From Mucor racemosus (taxonomy: Eukaryota; Mucoromycota; Mucoromycetes; Mucorales; Mucoraceae), in the NCBI GenBank assembly GCA_027405735.1, contig JAPEHQ010000002.1, positions 3,608,501 to 3,672,500 of the forward strand: a stretch of DNA of 64,000 bases, read 5' to 3'. The notes beneath the pieces were generated by a model. It was not told where the DNA came from, ran no database searches, and saw nothing but the letters and a program-made list of their open reading frames with translations. The translations under genes were made by a program, and so were the position numbers. How positions within the stretch are numbered: the stretch's first letter is position 1; each line of letters opens with the position of its first letter. Positions 21,142 to 34,160 of this stretch are shown here, in pieces.

Positions 21142-21975
21142 TTAAAGTAAAAGAGCAACGGCACCAACAGCGACACCAGCAACACCCATCAAACCAGCCT
21201 TCATACCTGAAGCAGCGCTGGTAGAAGGGGAAGAAGAGGCAGAAGCAGAGGCAGAAGCAGAGGCGGAAGCAGCACCAGAAGCAGAAGCAGCACCAGATGA
21301 AGCAGCAGAAGCTACAGGAGCAGCAGATGAAGAAACGGTAGCATTGGAAGTACCAGGAGCAGCACCGATGATGGTAAAGTAAGTAGAGTATGTAGTGGCA
21401 CCATTGCTACCAGTTAAAGCGAGAGCATCTATATTTTTGACATGCATCAATAAAAAAAATATATTCTCTTATCAATCATTATATACACTTACATGAAGCA
21501 CCGGTTTCAACGGTAGAAGGAACATTCCATGAGTAAGAAGGAGGGCTAACAGGAATAGCAGCAGAAAGAATATTAGAGATTGCAGTTTCCAAATTAGCAG
21601 AACCACCCTTCATCAAAGCAATAGAGTTGATTGAAGTGGAAGGATTGGTGCTGGCAGTATCAACGGTCCTGAATTACAAAATCAATGATTTAGTAAATAA
21701 TACAACGCAATGGCACTATCTCAAGTTTATTTCAACTTACCAAGTAATAGTGTATGGAGTACCAGCAGTGATAACTACCTAAAAACGATAAAAAAAAAAA
21801 AAAAAAAAAAAAAAAGCCCAAATAATCAATATACATGATCACATCGAAACGATAAAAATATATTTACACCATAACCAGGCAAGTTAACAGCGACACCAGC
21901 ATTAGGGACAGCAGCAGTTTGAGCATAAACAGTAGATGCAACAGCAACAAAGATAGCAGCGACAGAGAACTTCAT
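21142..21975 (-). CDS. Kre9/KNH-family Ser/Ala-rich GPI-anchored secreted protein
   Basis: Four exons (21975-21868, 21778-21741, 21668-21493, 21428-21142) give 202 residues with consistent splice phases. Residues 1-18 (MKFSVAAIFVAVASTVYA) are a signal peptide. The core VVITAGTPYTITW, LMKGGSANLETAISNIL and SYSWNVPSTVETGASYALAL matches the KNH/Kre9 domain of fungal wall proteins. A Ser/Ala low-complexity stalk (ASASASASASASS) is followed by a C-terminal hydrophobic tail ending GVAVGAVALLL, typical of GPI addition. It probably acts at the cell surface or wall; a direct enzymatic role is not known for the family. Intron 1 contains 26 consecutive A on the plus strand. Confidence 0.9.
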
Positions 21976-22974
21976 TTTTTAAATAAGGAGATTGATAGAG
22001 ATAAAGAGAAAAGAGAAATGACTCCCAATTACAAAGTATTATACTCTTTTATATATCAAATCAAAAAATAAACATGTGTAACATCAACCGTGCACCACAC
22101 AAACACTTAGTACAACGGCCTATAGAGTATTTATAGACATGCCAATAAATCAAAATCAATTGGCTCCTATCCAAAAACCCATAGCTAAATCAATTATTGG
22201 TTCAAATGTCTAAAAGAAACTTTCAGTTAAATGTAGTTGGGTTACACGAAAGTATGTACTATAGAATCCACGTGTTTTTCGTGATGATTGGTAGTAGTAT
22301 ATATATATATATAGAGAAAGAGATCCCTTATATCTTCGGAGGCTATTATAGTCTCTCTTATTTCTCGCCCTTGCATCCATTGAATCAGAATTAAATTCAA
22401 TTGCAATTGTAGATTTAACAAATATAAACATACAGTTTGTTTGAAGCGGAAGTTATGATGAGGAGTTTTTTCTTTAATCGACCCCTAGAATCAAACAAAT
22501 TGGTCAGTGATTGGCTGTACAATGCCAAATTCCTTATTAGTATATGAGTTCATTGGAATGTGCAGTTCTTTTAATGACCTATCTTTCTCTAAAAAGATGA
22601 TATAGATAAATAAAATATGACTTATTATTATATAAAATCATATTCTGTATTGTGTAAAGTTACCAGAATCTAATTATACATACAAATACACATAATCAAA
22701 TTAGGGTAGAATAAATAAGTACTTTGGTAAATTTATGCATAACATGGCATTAATTTAGTAACTTCATTTAGAGATTGCTATTGACCTTTATAATAATGGC
22801 CCCTAGCATTTACATATTAAAAAAGACTTTTGACGTTATTACGGAACATTTATCATATTCTTCCATAAACATTTCTTGATCCTCCTTTTTTTTTTCTTTC
22901 TTTTCTCATTTTTTTCCCTCTTCCTATTTTTTTTTTTTTTTTTTTTAAAAAAAACATATGAATTAATTACTATA
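21976..22974. other. Intergenic between the Kre9-like gene and the glucan synthase gene
   Basis: Roughly 1 kb between divergent start codons, with AT-rich and (TA)n stretches (near 22300) and poly-T at about 22929-22946. Both promoters must lie here. No additional gene is supported. Confidence 0.5.
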
Positions 22975-23128
22975 ATGACAATAAATAAACCAATGTAAGT
23001 TGGAATAAAAAAAATACTAGACAATAGATACTCATGTATAAATTATATAGACATGAAAAAGATCAAATAAATAATGGTATTTTACACATGAAAAAACCCT
23101 TTAAAATCAATGTCTAACATTTTTTCTA

Positions 23129-23159
<31 letters not shown>

Positions 23160-26100
23160 TAGCATCTGTTCCGATACATCTTTCATCATCAAATACCACA
23201 CAACCAACAACTTTACATTCCATTTATACAGAGTTACAAGATAAAAAATCACTACTAAGTGAATCAACATTAGCCAATCAACAACTTAAAAGTGATGATA
23301 TTTACAATAATTGGGATCAAGAACCAATTTCATTCAATGAAATTCATGAAATATTTATGAATTATGAAATGAAATACGGGTTTCAACATGACAATACCCG
23401 CAACATGTACGACCATCTATTAACCATGCTAAATTCAAGGTCTGCTCGTATGTCAACTAAATTAGCCCTATGGACGCTTCATGCGGATTACATAGGCGGT
23501 GAACATAGCAATTATAGAAAATGGTATTTTGCTGCTCATCTCGGGTTGAATGATGGCCATACTCCAAGTAATAGTCCGACTGGTCTACTTTTATCAGAAG
23601 CTAAAAGAGAATGGAGAGAAAGAATGGAATCCATGTCAGATCATGACCGTATAGCACACTTGGCTCTGTATCTACTGATTTGGGGTGAAGCTGCTACACT
23701 TAGATATACACCTGAATTACTTTGCTATCTATTTTATATTGCTGAGGGTTATAGAACAAGTTCAAATGAACCTGGTTTTACTGTACCGCCATTTTTGGAT
23801 ACAGTTGTTTCGCCACTTTATAATTTTATGAGGGATCAAAGCTATCAAGTTATAAAAGGTCATTACGTACGCCGTGAAAAAGACCATTGTGAAATTATCG
23901 GCTATGATGATATCAACCAATTATTCTGGGATAGAGGTGCTATTGCAAATTTATCATTACTCGATAATGGTGGTTATATAAAAGACATTCCAAAGGAAAG
24001 CCGTTATCTTTCTCTCGGTAAAATAGACTGGAATAATGCTTTTAAAAAGACATTTCATGAAACTCGTTCTTGGTTTCATTTACTCTCTAATTTCTCTCGG
24101 GTTTGGATTATACATGCTGCTTCATTCTGGTATTACATGGCTGCAAGCGTAGATTTTATCTATCTAGACAAAAAGAAGCAAAATGGAAGTAAAGATTCTA
24201 CTACAATTGATATGCCTGTGAAATTGTCTGTGGTTGGCTTGGGTGGGCTTGTTGCTATCTTGTTTATGACAGCTGCTACTATTGCTGAATCCAATTATTT
24301 AAAATTATCTCTCAAAACAGCAAGCATCCTAACCACAAGATTATTCATTTTGGTATTCATGGCTTGCTGCCACGTTGCTTGCTCTGTTTATATATTGAAA
24401 TTCGATCAAACGAGTAAATTAGCATTGATTTTATCTTCATGTCAATTGGGTGTTGGTGCTTTAGTATCAATCATCTTGGTTATTGTTCCTTCTGCTAATT
24501 TATTTCATCGTCAAAAATCAAGTCGATCTCTATCTTGCAAGGCATTTACAGCTAATTTTGCTACAATGGTGGACGACGATAGATTTTTATCTGTATTATT
24601 ATGGATCTGTGTGTTCAGTTGTAAATTCCTGGAAACTTATTTCTTTTTGGCGTTATCGTTTCGTGATGCTTTATCCGTAACAACATTAATGCATCTCAAT
24701 AATTGTAGTGCTGATCCTTTGCTTGGTCATTGGCTTTGTTCAATTATGCCTGTATTGACTACTGCTCTCATGTTCTCGGTAGAGTTAGTCTTGTTCTTTT
24801 TGGATACATATCTTTGGTATGTTATTTGGAGTACGATCTTTTCGGTTTCTCAATCCATGCGTCTTGGTATATCTGTAATGACATCCTGGAGGCAATTGTT
24901 TATAAAATTGCCTCATCAAATGTTCTCCAAAGTAACTGCTACCAAAGAATTCATATCAGTTCATATGCGTCGTATGGCTTGTTCTCAAATGTGGAATGCA
25001 ATTATCATCAGCATGTATAGAGATCATTTATTATCTGTAAATCACCTTCAATATTTACTCTATCAAGTTCATTTGGATCAAGATGAACATGGAATCACTA
25101 AAAGAGAACTCCATGCGCCACCTATTTTTGACCCTGCATTATCACTTAATATGGAGAATTACTTTCCAAAGCAATCAGAAGCCGAAAGAAGATTATCTTT
25201 CTTTGCACAAAGCCTTTCAACACAATTTCCATTACCATGTTCTGTTCAAACAATGCCAATTTTCACAGTATTTACACCACATTATTCTGAAAAAATGTTG
25301 CTTTCATTAAGAGAAATCATACGCGAAGAAGATTCAACAACTAGAGTTACACTACTGGAGTATTTAAAACGCCTTCATCCAAGTGAATGGAATAATTTTG
25401 TCAAGGATACCATGTTTATTGCAGAAGAAAATCAAGTGCCATCTAAGCCTTCCGAAAAGGATGATTTACCATTTTATTGTATTGGATTCAAATCTTCAGC
25501 CCCTGAATATACTTTGCGTACTCGTGTTTGGGCTTCATTACGTGCTCAAACTTTATACCGTACCATAAATGGGTTTATGAACTATGCTCGTGCATTAAAG
25601 ATATTACACCGTATTGAGAATCCCGATTTAAATGACCCCTCGTCCACCTCATTAAACAACAATGGCAACACGGATGGTATTCAAACAGATGATGATATAT
25701 CTACTATGAATAATAATATGATAGATGGGCAAGATCATAAACAAGAAACTGAAAACTTGTTGGATATGATTGCAAATCAGAAATTCCGTTTCTTGGTAGC
25801 AATGCAAAGATATGCAAAATTCAATCAAGAAGAAGCAGCCAATTGTGAATTTCTGTTGACAGAATATCCTCATCTTCAAGTTGCTTATATTGATGAAGAA
25901 CTAGATCCAGATACCCAACAAACTACTTACTACTCAGTCTTGATTGATGGTCATTGTGATATATTGCCAAATAATAAGCGTGTACCAAAATATCGTGTTA
26001 AATTGCCTGGAAATCCAATCTTGGGTGATGGTAAATCAGATAATCAAAATCATGCTCTCATTTTTTACAGAGGGGAGTATTTACAGCTGGTGGATGCTAA

Positions 26101-28359
26101 TCAAGATAATTATCTCGAGGAATGTTTAAAGATCCGTAGTATATTTGGTGAATTTGAACAACAGGGCCAAAATCAATCGCTAGAGCAAGTGTATGCACTT
26201 TCTTCTAAATCCAAAGCCTCTAAAAAGGACAAGAAGAAAGAGAATCCTCAATCCCCTGTCGCTATTGTAGGTGCTCGTGAATATATTTTCTCTGAAAATG
26301 TAGGCATGCTAGGTGATGTTGCTGCTGGTAAAGAACAAACATTTGGTACTCTTACTCAACGTATTATGGCCAAGATAGGTGGTCGTTTACATTATGGTCA
26401 TCCTGATTTCTTGAATGCTGTATTTATGACTACAAGAGGTGGTGTTTCTAAAGCTCAACGTGGCTTACATTTGAATGAGGATATTTATGCTGGTATGAAT
26501 GCTTTACTTCGTGGTGGTCGCATCAAGCACACTGAATATCTACAATGTGGTAAAGGAAGAGATCTTGGATTTTGTTCAATTCTTAACTTTACAACTAAAA
26601 TCGGTACTGGTATGGGTGAACAATTGTTGTCTCGAGAATACTATTACTTGGGTACTCAACTTCCTTTGGATCGATTCTTGACATTTTATTATGCTCATGC
26701 TGGATTCCATATGAATAATATCATGATTATTTTTGCTGTTCAAGTGTTTCTATTTTGTATGGCATTGGTGGGTACAATGGCTGCTGGATTACCGCATTGT
26801 ATGGGTAATAATTGCTTTGACGTGAGACCTGTTTATGATTGGTTGCAGCGATGTATTTTGTCCATTTTCATGGTGTTTTTCATTGCATTTTTACCATTGT
26901 TTTTGCAAGAATTGACTGAAAAGGGAACAGGCCGATCCATTTGGCGTTTAATAAAACAGTTTTTATCATTATCGCCCTTGTTTGAGGTGTTTGTTACTCA
27001 AATCTATGCAAATGCCGTCTTGTCAAATCTAAGCTTTGGAGGAGCAAGATACATCGCTACTGGAAGAGGATTTGCTACATCTAGATTACCATTTTCTGTT
27101 CTGTATTCTCGTTTTGCACATCCTAGTATCTATTTTGGTGCGCGTACCATGTTCATGCTATTTTTTGTGTCATTAGCATTATGGATTCCTCATCTGATCT
27201 ACTTTTGGGCTACTGTTGCATCCCTTTTAGTGTCGCCTTTTGTATTCAATCCTCATCAGTTTGTGCTCATGGAATTTATCAATGATTATAGAGAGTTCTT
27301 GGGCTGGTTATCTCGGGGTAATTCTTCAAGATCTTATGAGCATTCTTGGATATCATTCTGTCGTCAAATTCGTACACAAGTTACAGGAAATAAGAAGAAG
27401 GCAAGACAAAACTCTACCATGTCTGGTAATAAACCCATTGTAGCTGTTCCTCGTGCTCAATTATCAAGTATCTTTTTTGCCGAAATTATGATGCCTTTAA
27501 TCCAAGGAGTGTTGTGTGTTGCATGCTATACTTTTTACAAGAGTCGCGAACAAGTGGATACTTATGGTGCTCTTAGAAATCCTGTCAATACACAGTTGGG
27601 TCCATTGGGTGCTTTAGGTCGTATCTTATTCATTTCTTTATCTCCTATTGTATTCAATGCTATCATGTTGATATTTGTGCAATTGTTGTCTCTTATTGGA
27701 TGTCGATTAAAAAGAACTGGATTCTACATGTCCATGTTGGCTCATACATTAGCAGTTTTTGGTTTCGTATTGTTTTATGAGGTTTTATGGACACTGGAAA
27801 GATTTCAAGTGCGATCTACCTTACTTGGTCTACTGTCTGTGTTTGCAGTGCAACGATTCATATTCAAGTCATTTGTAGCCATCTTCTTAACTCGAGAACT
27901 TCATCATGATGCAACAAATCGAGCATGGTGGTCTGGTAGATGGGGTAAAAGTCATGTAAGTATCATATTTCACTTATTAGTACATATTCTAATACCTAAA
28001 TTTGTTCATAGGTTGGAAATCTTGCTGCCAGAGAATACATTTGCAAAATCGTTGAAATGTCAGTATTTACAACAGATTTCATTCTGGGACATTTGATTCT
28101 ATTTGGGCTATTCCCATTCACATTGATACCCTCTATCGATCGAATCCATTCACTTATCTTGTTCTGGTTAAGACCTTCTAAACAAATTCGACCATCTGTA
28201 TTACCTACAAAAGAAAGAAAAAGACGTAGAAAAATTGCTCTCATTTATGGTCCTCTTTTTGTTCTTGTTTTATTATGGTTCGCTGCCCTTATTATCTTGC
28301 CTCCAAAATTATCTCCTAAATTACCGTTAGCATATCAAATGATTGTTAAATATTTCTAA
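22975..28359 (+). CDS. FKS1: 1,3-beta-D-glucan synthase catalytic subunit (FKS family, GT48)
   Basis: The main exon runs from 23163 (after AAATAG) to 27955. A 56-bp intron follows, then a last exon 28012-28359. The N-terminus is tentative: ATG 22975-22994, an 8-bp exon 23028-23035 and the acceptor before 23163 are the only phase-compatible combination I found, giving MTINKPIYSSSVPIHL. The product is about 1720 residues. Family blocks are NYEMKYGFQHDNTRNMYDHL, LHADYIGGEHSNYRKWYFA, IWGEAATLRYTPELLCYLF, HPDFLNAVFMTTRGGVSKAQ, GLHLNEDIYAGMNALLRGG and YLQCGKGRDLGFCSILNF, plus about a dozen membrane spans at both ends. It makes wall glucan from UDP-glucose at the plasma membrane. Hot-spot 1 reads FLALSFRDA and hot-spot 2 DWLQRCIL, both unlike echinocandin-sensitive yeasts. 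Confidence 0.95.
23132..23159 (+). repeat. 28-base A homopolymer just before the FKS exon acceptor
   Basis: The run lies between a TATAT word and ATAG, so it occupies the place where a polypyrimidine tract would normally be. Length polymorphism or assembly error is likely here. Confidence 0.7.
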
Positions 28360-28529
28360 AATTAAAAAATGCTATATTGCTGTATAATTTATGAATCTAT
28401 AGCTTTTCCTTGTTAAACAGTGCTGGCCAAAAATTGGCAATAACCATATTTATTAAAGCATATACCATCTACTTTCATAATAAAAGATGCAGAAAATTAA
28501 TAGATTGCTCTTCATTTGAATATTTTACA

Positions 28530-29740
28530 GCATAACTAATTGTATGATTTTCTTTTTATATTTATTTTTATTCATTTTTTTATGCGTTGATTTTTCGCCT
28601 TATGTTATCTATTGATTATTGCGAAATTTATTTTATATCCCGTGAAAGATTCAAAAACAGGTAAAATTCAATGCTTTTTCCTTAAAAACTGGGTCTCACT
28701 TTTCATCCCTGCTCTAATTTTTTTTTCACTAAATACCACCAAGAAAAAATTATATGCCAATATACTTGAGATGTTCAGGTTTAATCTAAAAACAAGTATC
28801 TGGAAATATCCTATTTCTAGCAGTTGGCATAACTTTTTTAATGTTAATGTTTCAGATTTGTACACGTATTTCACTGCTAATGGATTGAAAACTTTGAGGC
28901 ATCATATATCCTAAAAAAAATTAAGCTATACTAACACTTTTTAATAATAAAACTTACTTGTTTTGAAGTTCTCTATAACATATATCAATATAAAAAAACT
29001 CTGAACACTTTTATTTTTTTCTTCATTTTTTTGGCATTTCTGTAGTAGGTTTCAAAATATTGGTTAAATTGAGCAACATTTTTTTTGCATTCTTGTCATT
29101 AAGCTCGTTAATCTCTCTCGGATCCAATTTAGAGTTTTTCAAAATATTGATTTTTCGCGGAGATACCCTGAAAAATGTGTACAAAGGGATACCTTCATTC
29201 CTATAGCTAGCTTCAATTTTTCCTTGTATACCCTCATCCCAAATTCTGAATCTGAAAATTTTTTGGACAAAAATCTCGTTTTCTCTACCAGAAATGTAGC
29301 TAAAAGGCTCAACAATAGCTAAATCGATAGATAATATTGCGGCACATTATCTCCATTACCTACATTTGAAACGTGCTTACAAAAAGTGATGTGTATCTTT
29401 AAAAAACCTCCAAAACTTCAATTGCATTTTACGTAACATTTAATGTACAACATTTTTTTGGATTTTGTTTAGGTGGATGCAGAATTTAAAACTGTACAAA
29501 AAACACTTAGTACGCCAGTTCAACTTATTTTGCAACTCATGAGCCATTAAACGATTTTATTTTTTTAATCATTTTTTTATCGATTTGAAGAATCGATTTT
29601 GGAGCTCCATTATCATAGGTTCTAACCTGTAATTAAATTATTATTTTGATTATCTCAATGAAAAAAATCAATATCTTTCGCTGAAATAAAAAAGGCAGCA
29701 TAGGTTTTAGCTAGAGCCATCTTATGATGTGCAAAAAATA
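28530..29740 (+). repeat. Dispersed repeat R1, copy 2
   Basis: Similar over its whole length to 8390-9620, with the same landmarks (TTATATGCCAATATAC near 28750, TTGATTTTTCGCGGAGATA near 29148). The minus-strand frame open in copies 1, 3 and 4 is broken here by a 1-bp deletion near 29220. It begins about 170 bp after the FKS stop codon. Confidence 0.75.
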
Positions 29741-29939
29741 AGATAGTATAAAATCATAAATAATCTAATAATCAGGTTATATATGATCAACCACAAATGT
29801 CACCTAGCACAACAAGTTGGTTCCACTTGTTAAATTACTGGAAACATTATCATACATCTTGTAGTATGCTCCTTACTATAAAAGAACTACCAATCTAAAA
29901 AGAGTCATTACCTTAATCAAGGATATGTTGTATTATAGG

Positions 29940-30330
29940 TACAATAATTTACACTTCAGTACATGTCTGTTGATCTACTATCAGAGTTATAATATTCCAA
30001 ATATCGAAGATCTTTGACGGATAAAGTATAGCAAATTCTATTGTTCAATAACTGGTTCCTGTCATCTAGGAACTAATAATAAAACATGGATTATAGCAAT
30101 ATTACGACTGAAACATAACATATTATATCCATACACATTTATCAATTAATAAGAATCTCTATTATTTACATTTAATGGTCCCCTGTCCGTTAGATCTTAT
30201 TACACAATCCCAATAACTACATAAACCCATGTTTAATTTATTCTAATAAACAGTACTTTTTACATTGATGTTAATTTAGGAAGTCTCGATAAATCATCTG
30301 TAAAGATCTGTGATATTGGGTAAATATTAT
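29940..30330 (+). repeat. Dispersed repeat R3, copy a
   Basis: This is an inverted match of 57005-57365 (words AAACATAACATATTATATCC, CCCCTGTCCGTTAG, AATAAACAGTACTTTTTAC). In both places R3 lies next to an R1 copy in the same relative orientation, so R1 and R3 may be parts of one larger unit. Confidence 0.6.
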
Positions 30331-30809
30331 GGTCAAAATGATATGCTTGAAGTGAACTAAGCTAAATTCCCATCATAAAATACTTAAATTAAATGTCATC
30401 TCATTCGAAACCATGCTATCAAATATAAGACTATATAGTAAATAGACAATTGCATGAAGATAGCAAGGGTATAATACTCAAATAAGAGACGCTAAAATAC
30501 TAAAGTAATGTGGGATATCCCAAATAAAAGATACAAAAAGTACATGCTTATCACGTAGAACAAGTAAGGGCTGTTCTGAAAGCATGATTGACAAATTATA
30601 TTTAAAACACAGTTCTTGATCCACCAAATCAATAACCAAACAACCCAACATTTATACTCAAAATTAATGGAATCGTTGACAATTGCAATGCAATTGCAAG
30701 ATAGTAAATAATCACCAAATAATATAAATAGAGATGTAGAATAACCATTTTATTGCACATTATCCATATTTTAATAAAGAAGGATTTTAACAGTATTCTT
30801 TATCGCTTT

Positions 30810-30995
30810 TTACACCCATATTTTACTGCAATGCTAATGATATGATTTTTAATATTAGAGATCGGTGAACATTGGTTGATGTTTTTATTTGTAAATTAGA
30901 TATCTATTAAGGAAAATAAATAAGGATGTAAAGAGGAAGAAAGACAGATAATCTACAAGGAATTATGGAAAGGTTTCCTTGTAGTATTTATAGGA
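30810..30995 (-). repeat. Dispersed repeat R2, copy b
   Basis: Reverse complement of 9790-9990, including AAGAAAGACAGATAATCTAC and TTGTAAATTAGATATCTATT. Similarity continues toward 30300 with the CAAAATGATA word, in a pattern that mirrors copy a. Confidence 0.55.
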
Positions 30996-30999
30996 AACA

Positions 31000-31250
31000 C
31001 TTCGGCCAGACTATGCTTTTCATGGGCATAATGATCTGCACAGATGGGCAAAATGAGAAATTTTGTGCAGATCAGGCAGCCCAGATAAGTAAAGTAATGA
31101 GATCAAGGTTTTTTAGTCAATTTACAAGAGTATATCAATTATAATATAATTAATAACGAAGATTGAACGGTTTAAAGCAGATGGTGTGAGTTACCTTGAT
31201 TCAACGGAATTGCCTTATTGAGGAGATACAGGAATATTCAGTTCAAAACG
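31000..31250 (+). repeat. Dispersed repeat R5, copy a (empty site for the second Tc1 element)
   Basis: The words CATGGGCATAATGATCTGCA, CAGATGGGCA and AACGGAATTGCCTTATTGA match 51995-52130 plus 53768-53850. The second copy is interrupted exactly at a TA by the Tc1/mariner element. No coding content. Confidence 0.6.
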
Positions 31251-31984
31251 CTTGAAACAATCCAATTATGTTAATTTACATGTTTTATCATCTCTTGCTC
31301 ATTTAATTGCTTTATTTGATTTTAATATTTTGTTTATACTATTAATCGACTTGTTCGTCTATTAGAGTTAACTCACCATCATTGATCGATTAGCGAGATT
31401 ATAATAACGGTCCACTGATTAGCTCATGGTATTATGCAAAACTATTAAAAGGGGTCGTCGAATCTCAAATTTATCTGATTTAACTGCTGATGCTAAACTA
31501 GCATCAAATTAGTTGTGTTGACTCGCAGTAAAGTAGTAAGACGTTTTATCAAGTACAATGTTGGCGTTTAATGTATTTCAGTTAAATTGAACAGATAGAG
31601 ATATAATTCATGCAGAGATCTATAAATGTGGGAGAGGGCTCCGATCTATGAACACAAAAAAATGATGCAAATTGTGGTGCTTCGTCAACCTGTACGAGAT
31701 TTTTTTGTGGCGATATCTGGTGTCTCAAGTGTAATTTAGGCATTTAATTGTCAAATGTATTGAACCAAGATGCTGGTTGATTGATATTATGGATAATAAA
31801 TGCAATGTCATCTATTGAATGGGTGAATGTGAATGTATAAAGCGAAGCTTACTTTTGAATGAAAGTCCTAATTATTATGATTAACATCAATAGGTTTAAA
31901 GAGCATAGTTAAGTGCAATCATTGCTACTAAATGGCATAATTTGATATGCAGAAAACTCTTGAAGCATCTTTTTTTTGACAATG
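31251..31984. other. Gene-free stretch
   Basis: 734 bp of AT-rich sequence with only short frames and no recognised repeat. Confidence 0.45.
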
Positions 31985-33780
31985 CTATTACAAATTATCG
32001 TTTAATATGGCTGAATATTAATGAATAAGAAAAAATACAACTGGTAAAAAGCTGATACCCAATGTACATTGAGATCAAGATTGACAAAAGATGCATTTAT
32101 TGTGTAGTGGAAATCGCAACATTTTGGTGGATAGAAATTACAGGACGAAGGTGTTATATTTGTCAGGATTTTTAAAAGGGTTTGAAATCATACTTTATCA
32201 AACTTATTTTGATGTTAAATACTCACCATAATATGCTATTAGTACCATCTTGTTTTTGATTTAATTGCTGCTGTATTATTAAAAATCAAGCTTTTCATAG
32301 CTTATAACAATGACGATGGGATGTTTTTGATTTTCGATTGCCATTTATTTATCATAAGGTGTGCTGATGATACGTTTGATGATACTACTGTAGATGGAAC
32401 CAGTCAACCAGTCAATTTAATTTATGGAATTTGAATGAAAATACCGAGGGACCATTTGTAAGTGCTTAAGCTGGTTCTAGTAATAAAGCATTGAATAAAC
32501 TGGCTTGAGACAAAGTGAGTAAAAAGGCAGCAATAGGTTCCAGTGTCCAGTGATAGCCATATTTATGTTTATAATATTGGAGAGGTAAGATTAAAACTTA
32601 ATGTAAATCACCTCTAATGCAAGAACTATAAAGTAAGGCTATATTATCATCAAATAAACTACCACACAATATTAACATGTATAACAGTTCACAATAATAA
32701 GCTTGAATCAAGTGGATACAGCATCGTAAATTCTTGAAAAAGTTCTCAAGTATTATAAAATCTCTTATTTCTAAGACTTACAAGGCTTATAAGCGGAATA
32801 TTAATTTAAAAAATTATTTTTGTCCAGATCATCAATTTTGACATTTTTCCAATTTTTTTTCTGGTTTTGCAAATCTAGAGTTAATTATACTACCAATTAT
32901 AAAAACAAAAAATATACACATGTACCAAATTTAGTGCTCTATTTGCTCAATAAAAAACAACAAATATTTTTATTGCAAACTTTTACATGAAAACCCTTTA
33001 ATCAAAAAACCGTTTTTGGGCCAAAAATGCTAAGTTTCATTAATTAACATTTAATATTAAGTTTTTATAAAATGTGTATTAGTCATGGCTACAATTTTCT
33101 CTCACAATGTAGTATATTAAAACGTTGATTTTGGTATCAAAATTTGATTTTTCTGTTTTTTGATCAAAATCATGAGTGTTGGTAAGGATAAAATGAGTTC
33201 CGAAAATGTCCGCTACAAAAACTGAATTTTCAGACCTTACATGGTTAAATAAAAGAAAAGTTGAAAAAGCGCCTTTTTATTTAAAACTTAGATATATAGT
33301 GTACGATAGAATAAGAGACTTAGCCGTTCGATTTTGCTATGCTCAATTACGGCGTCGCTCTGTGGGCTCGCGTTTGCAATTTTTAATGAATGTATGATAT
33401 GATAATAGATGGTTTTCCTGGTAACAAAAATGTATGTTTCTATGATAACAGATATTGCCTATTTTGTTTATTAGTGTATGGTTTATGCGCTGTGATTCTG
33501 CTTTTACATTGGCTGGAATGAGCAAATTAACAGGGTTTTAATTACGCTAAATAATAATGTAAAATCTTGGAAATCCTTTTCTACGTGTTTTGTTCCTCTC
33601 TTTTTGCTTTCACATTCCTAGGATATATTTACCGTTTGATAAGGCATATCAGACTATCAAGCTGGTATTCTTTTGTTTTATCTGAATACGCATTCTGTAA
33701 CTGCTACAAAAACGTAATCATAAAAAGCGATAGGAAATACAATTATAAGTCTTCTAAGTTTATTAAAGGTATAAAGTAAA
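31985..33780 (+). repeat. Dispersed repeat R6, copy A, carrying a dynein intermediate chain fragment
   Basis: Matches 37540-39950 over its whole length and 54520-55790 over its right two thirds. Order: a left arm (from TCGTTTAATATGG), the dynein-derived segment at 32363-32584 with a retained splice donor, an AT-rich middle, and a short frame at 33206-33397 (MSATKTEFSDLTWLNKRK, LRYIVYDRIRDLAVRFCYAQ). That frame is also open in copy B. No terminal inverted repeats or LTRs were found. Confidence 0.7.
32363..32584 (+). pseudogene. Captured dynein intermediate chain fragment, copy A
   Basis: Frames on the plus strand retain ADDTFDDTTVDGTSQ and, after indels, NKALNKLA and VYDIGE-like words, ending at GGAGAG|GTAAGA, a splice donor. 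This is the most decayed of the three copies, with several frameshifts and stops. The WD-repeat pattern agrees with the C-terminal propeller of dynein intermediate chain. No parent gene lies in this window. Confidence 0.55.
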
Positions 33781-34079
33781 GCAACAATTCATCTACTCGA
33801 TGGATCGTTGTGGTATTTATATTAAATGTCTAATTCAAATTACTAATGCAGTAATTTGATCTTCTTGGTTTTAAAGCTGATGGGAAAATGGATCAGCAAT
33901 TACTAATGATTCAGGTTATACAATTATCTATAATTGTTGTTTGTGATTTTAGATTATAGTTAAGATTCTATATTTCATAATCTTAGTTCTCACACCAGAT
34001 TCATGTTATTCATTACTAATTCAATTTGATGTGTGAAAGTCTGCCAGTAGTTCACATCACTAACAACATACAAGAAACT
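33781..34079. other. Short spacer left of the broken LTR
   Basis: About 300 bp, AT-rich, with no gene or recognised repeat. AAACT immediately before 34080 may be a mutated copy of the AGGCT that follows the LTR at 36259. Confidence 0.4.
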
Positions 34080-34160
34080 TGTTGTATTCCACCTACTAGT
34101 ATCATACGTTATCACCTTCTAAAGTACCAATACATCTTACAATCTATTGACTACGGCATA

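Noticed and set aside
23082..23270. Minus-strand frame with a Phe run opposite the FKS 5' end
   Set aside because: It is the complement of the 28-A run and of FKS coding sequence.
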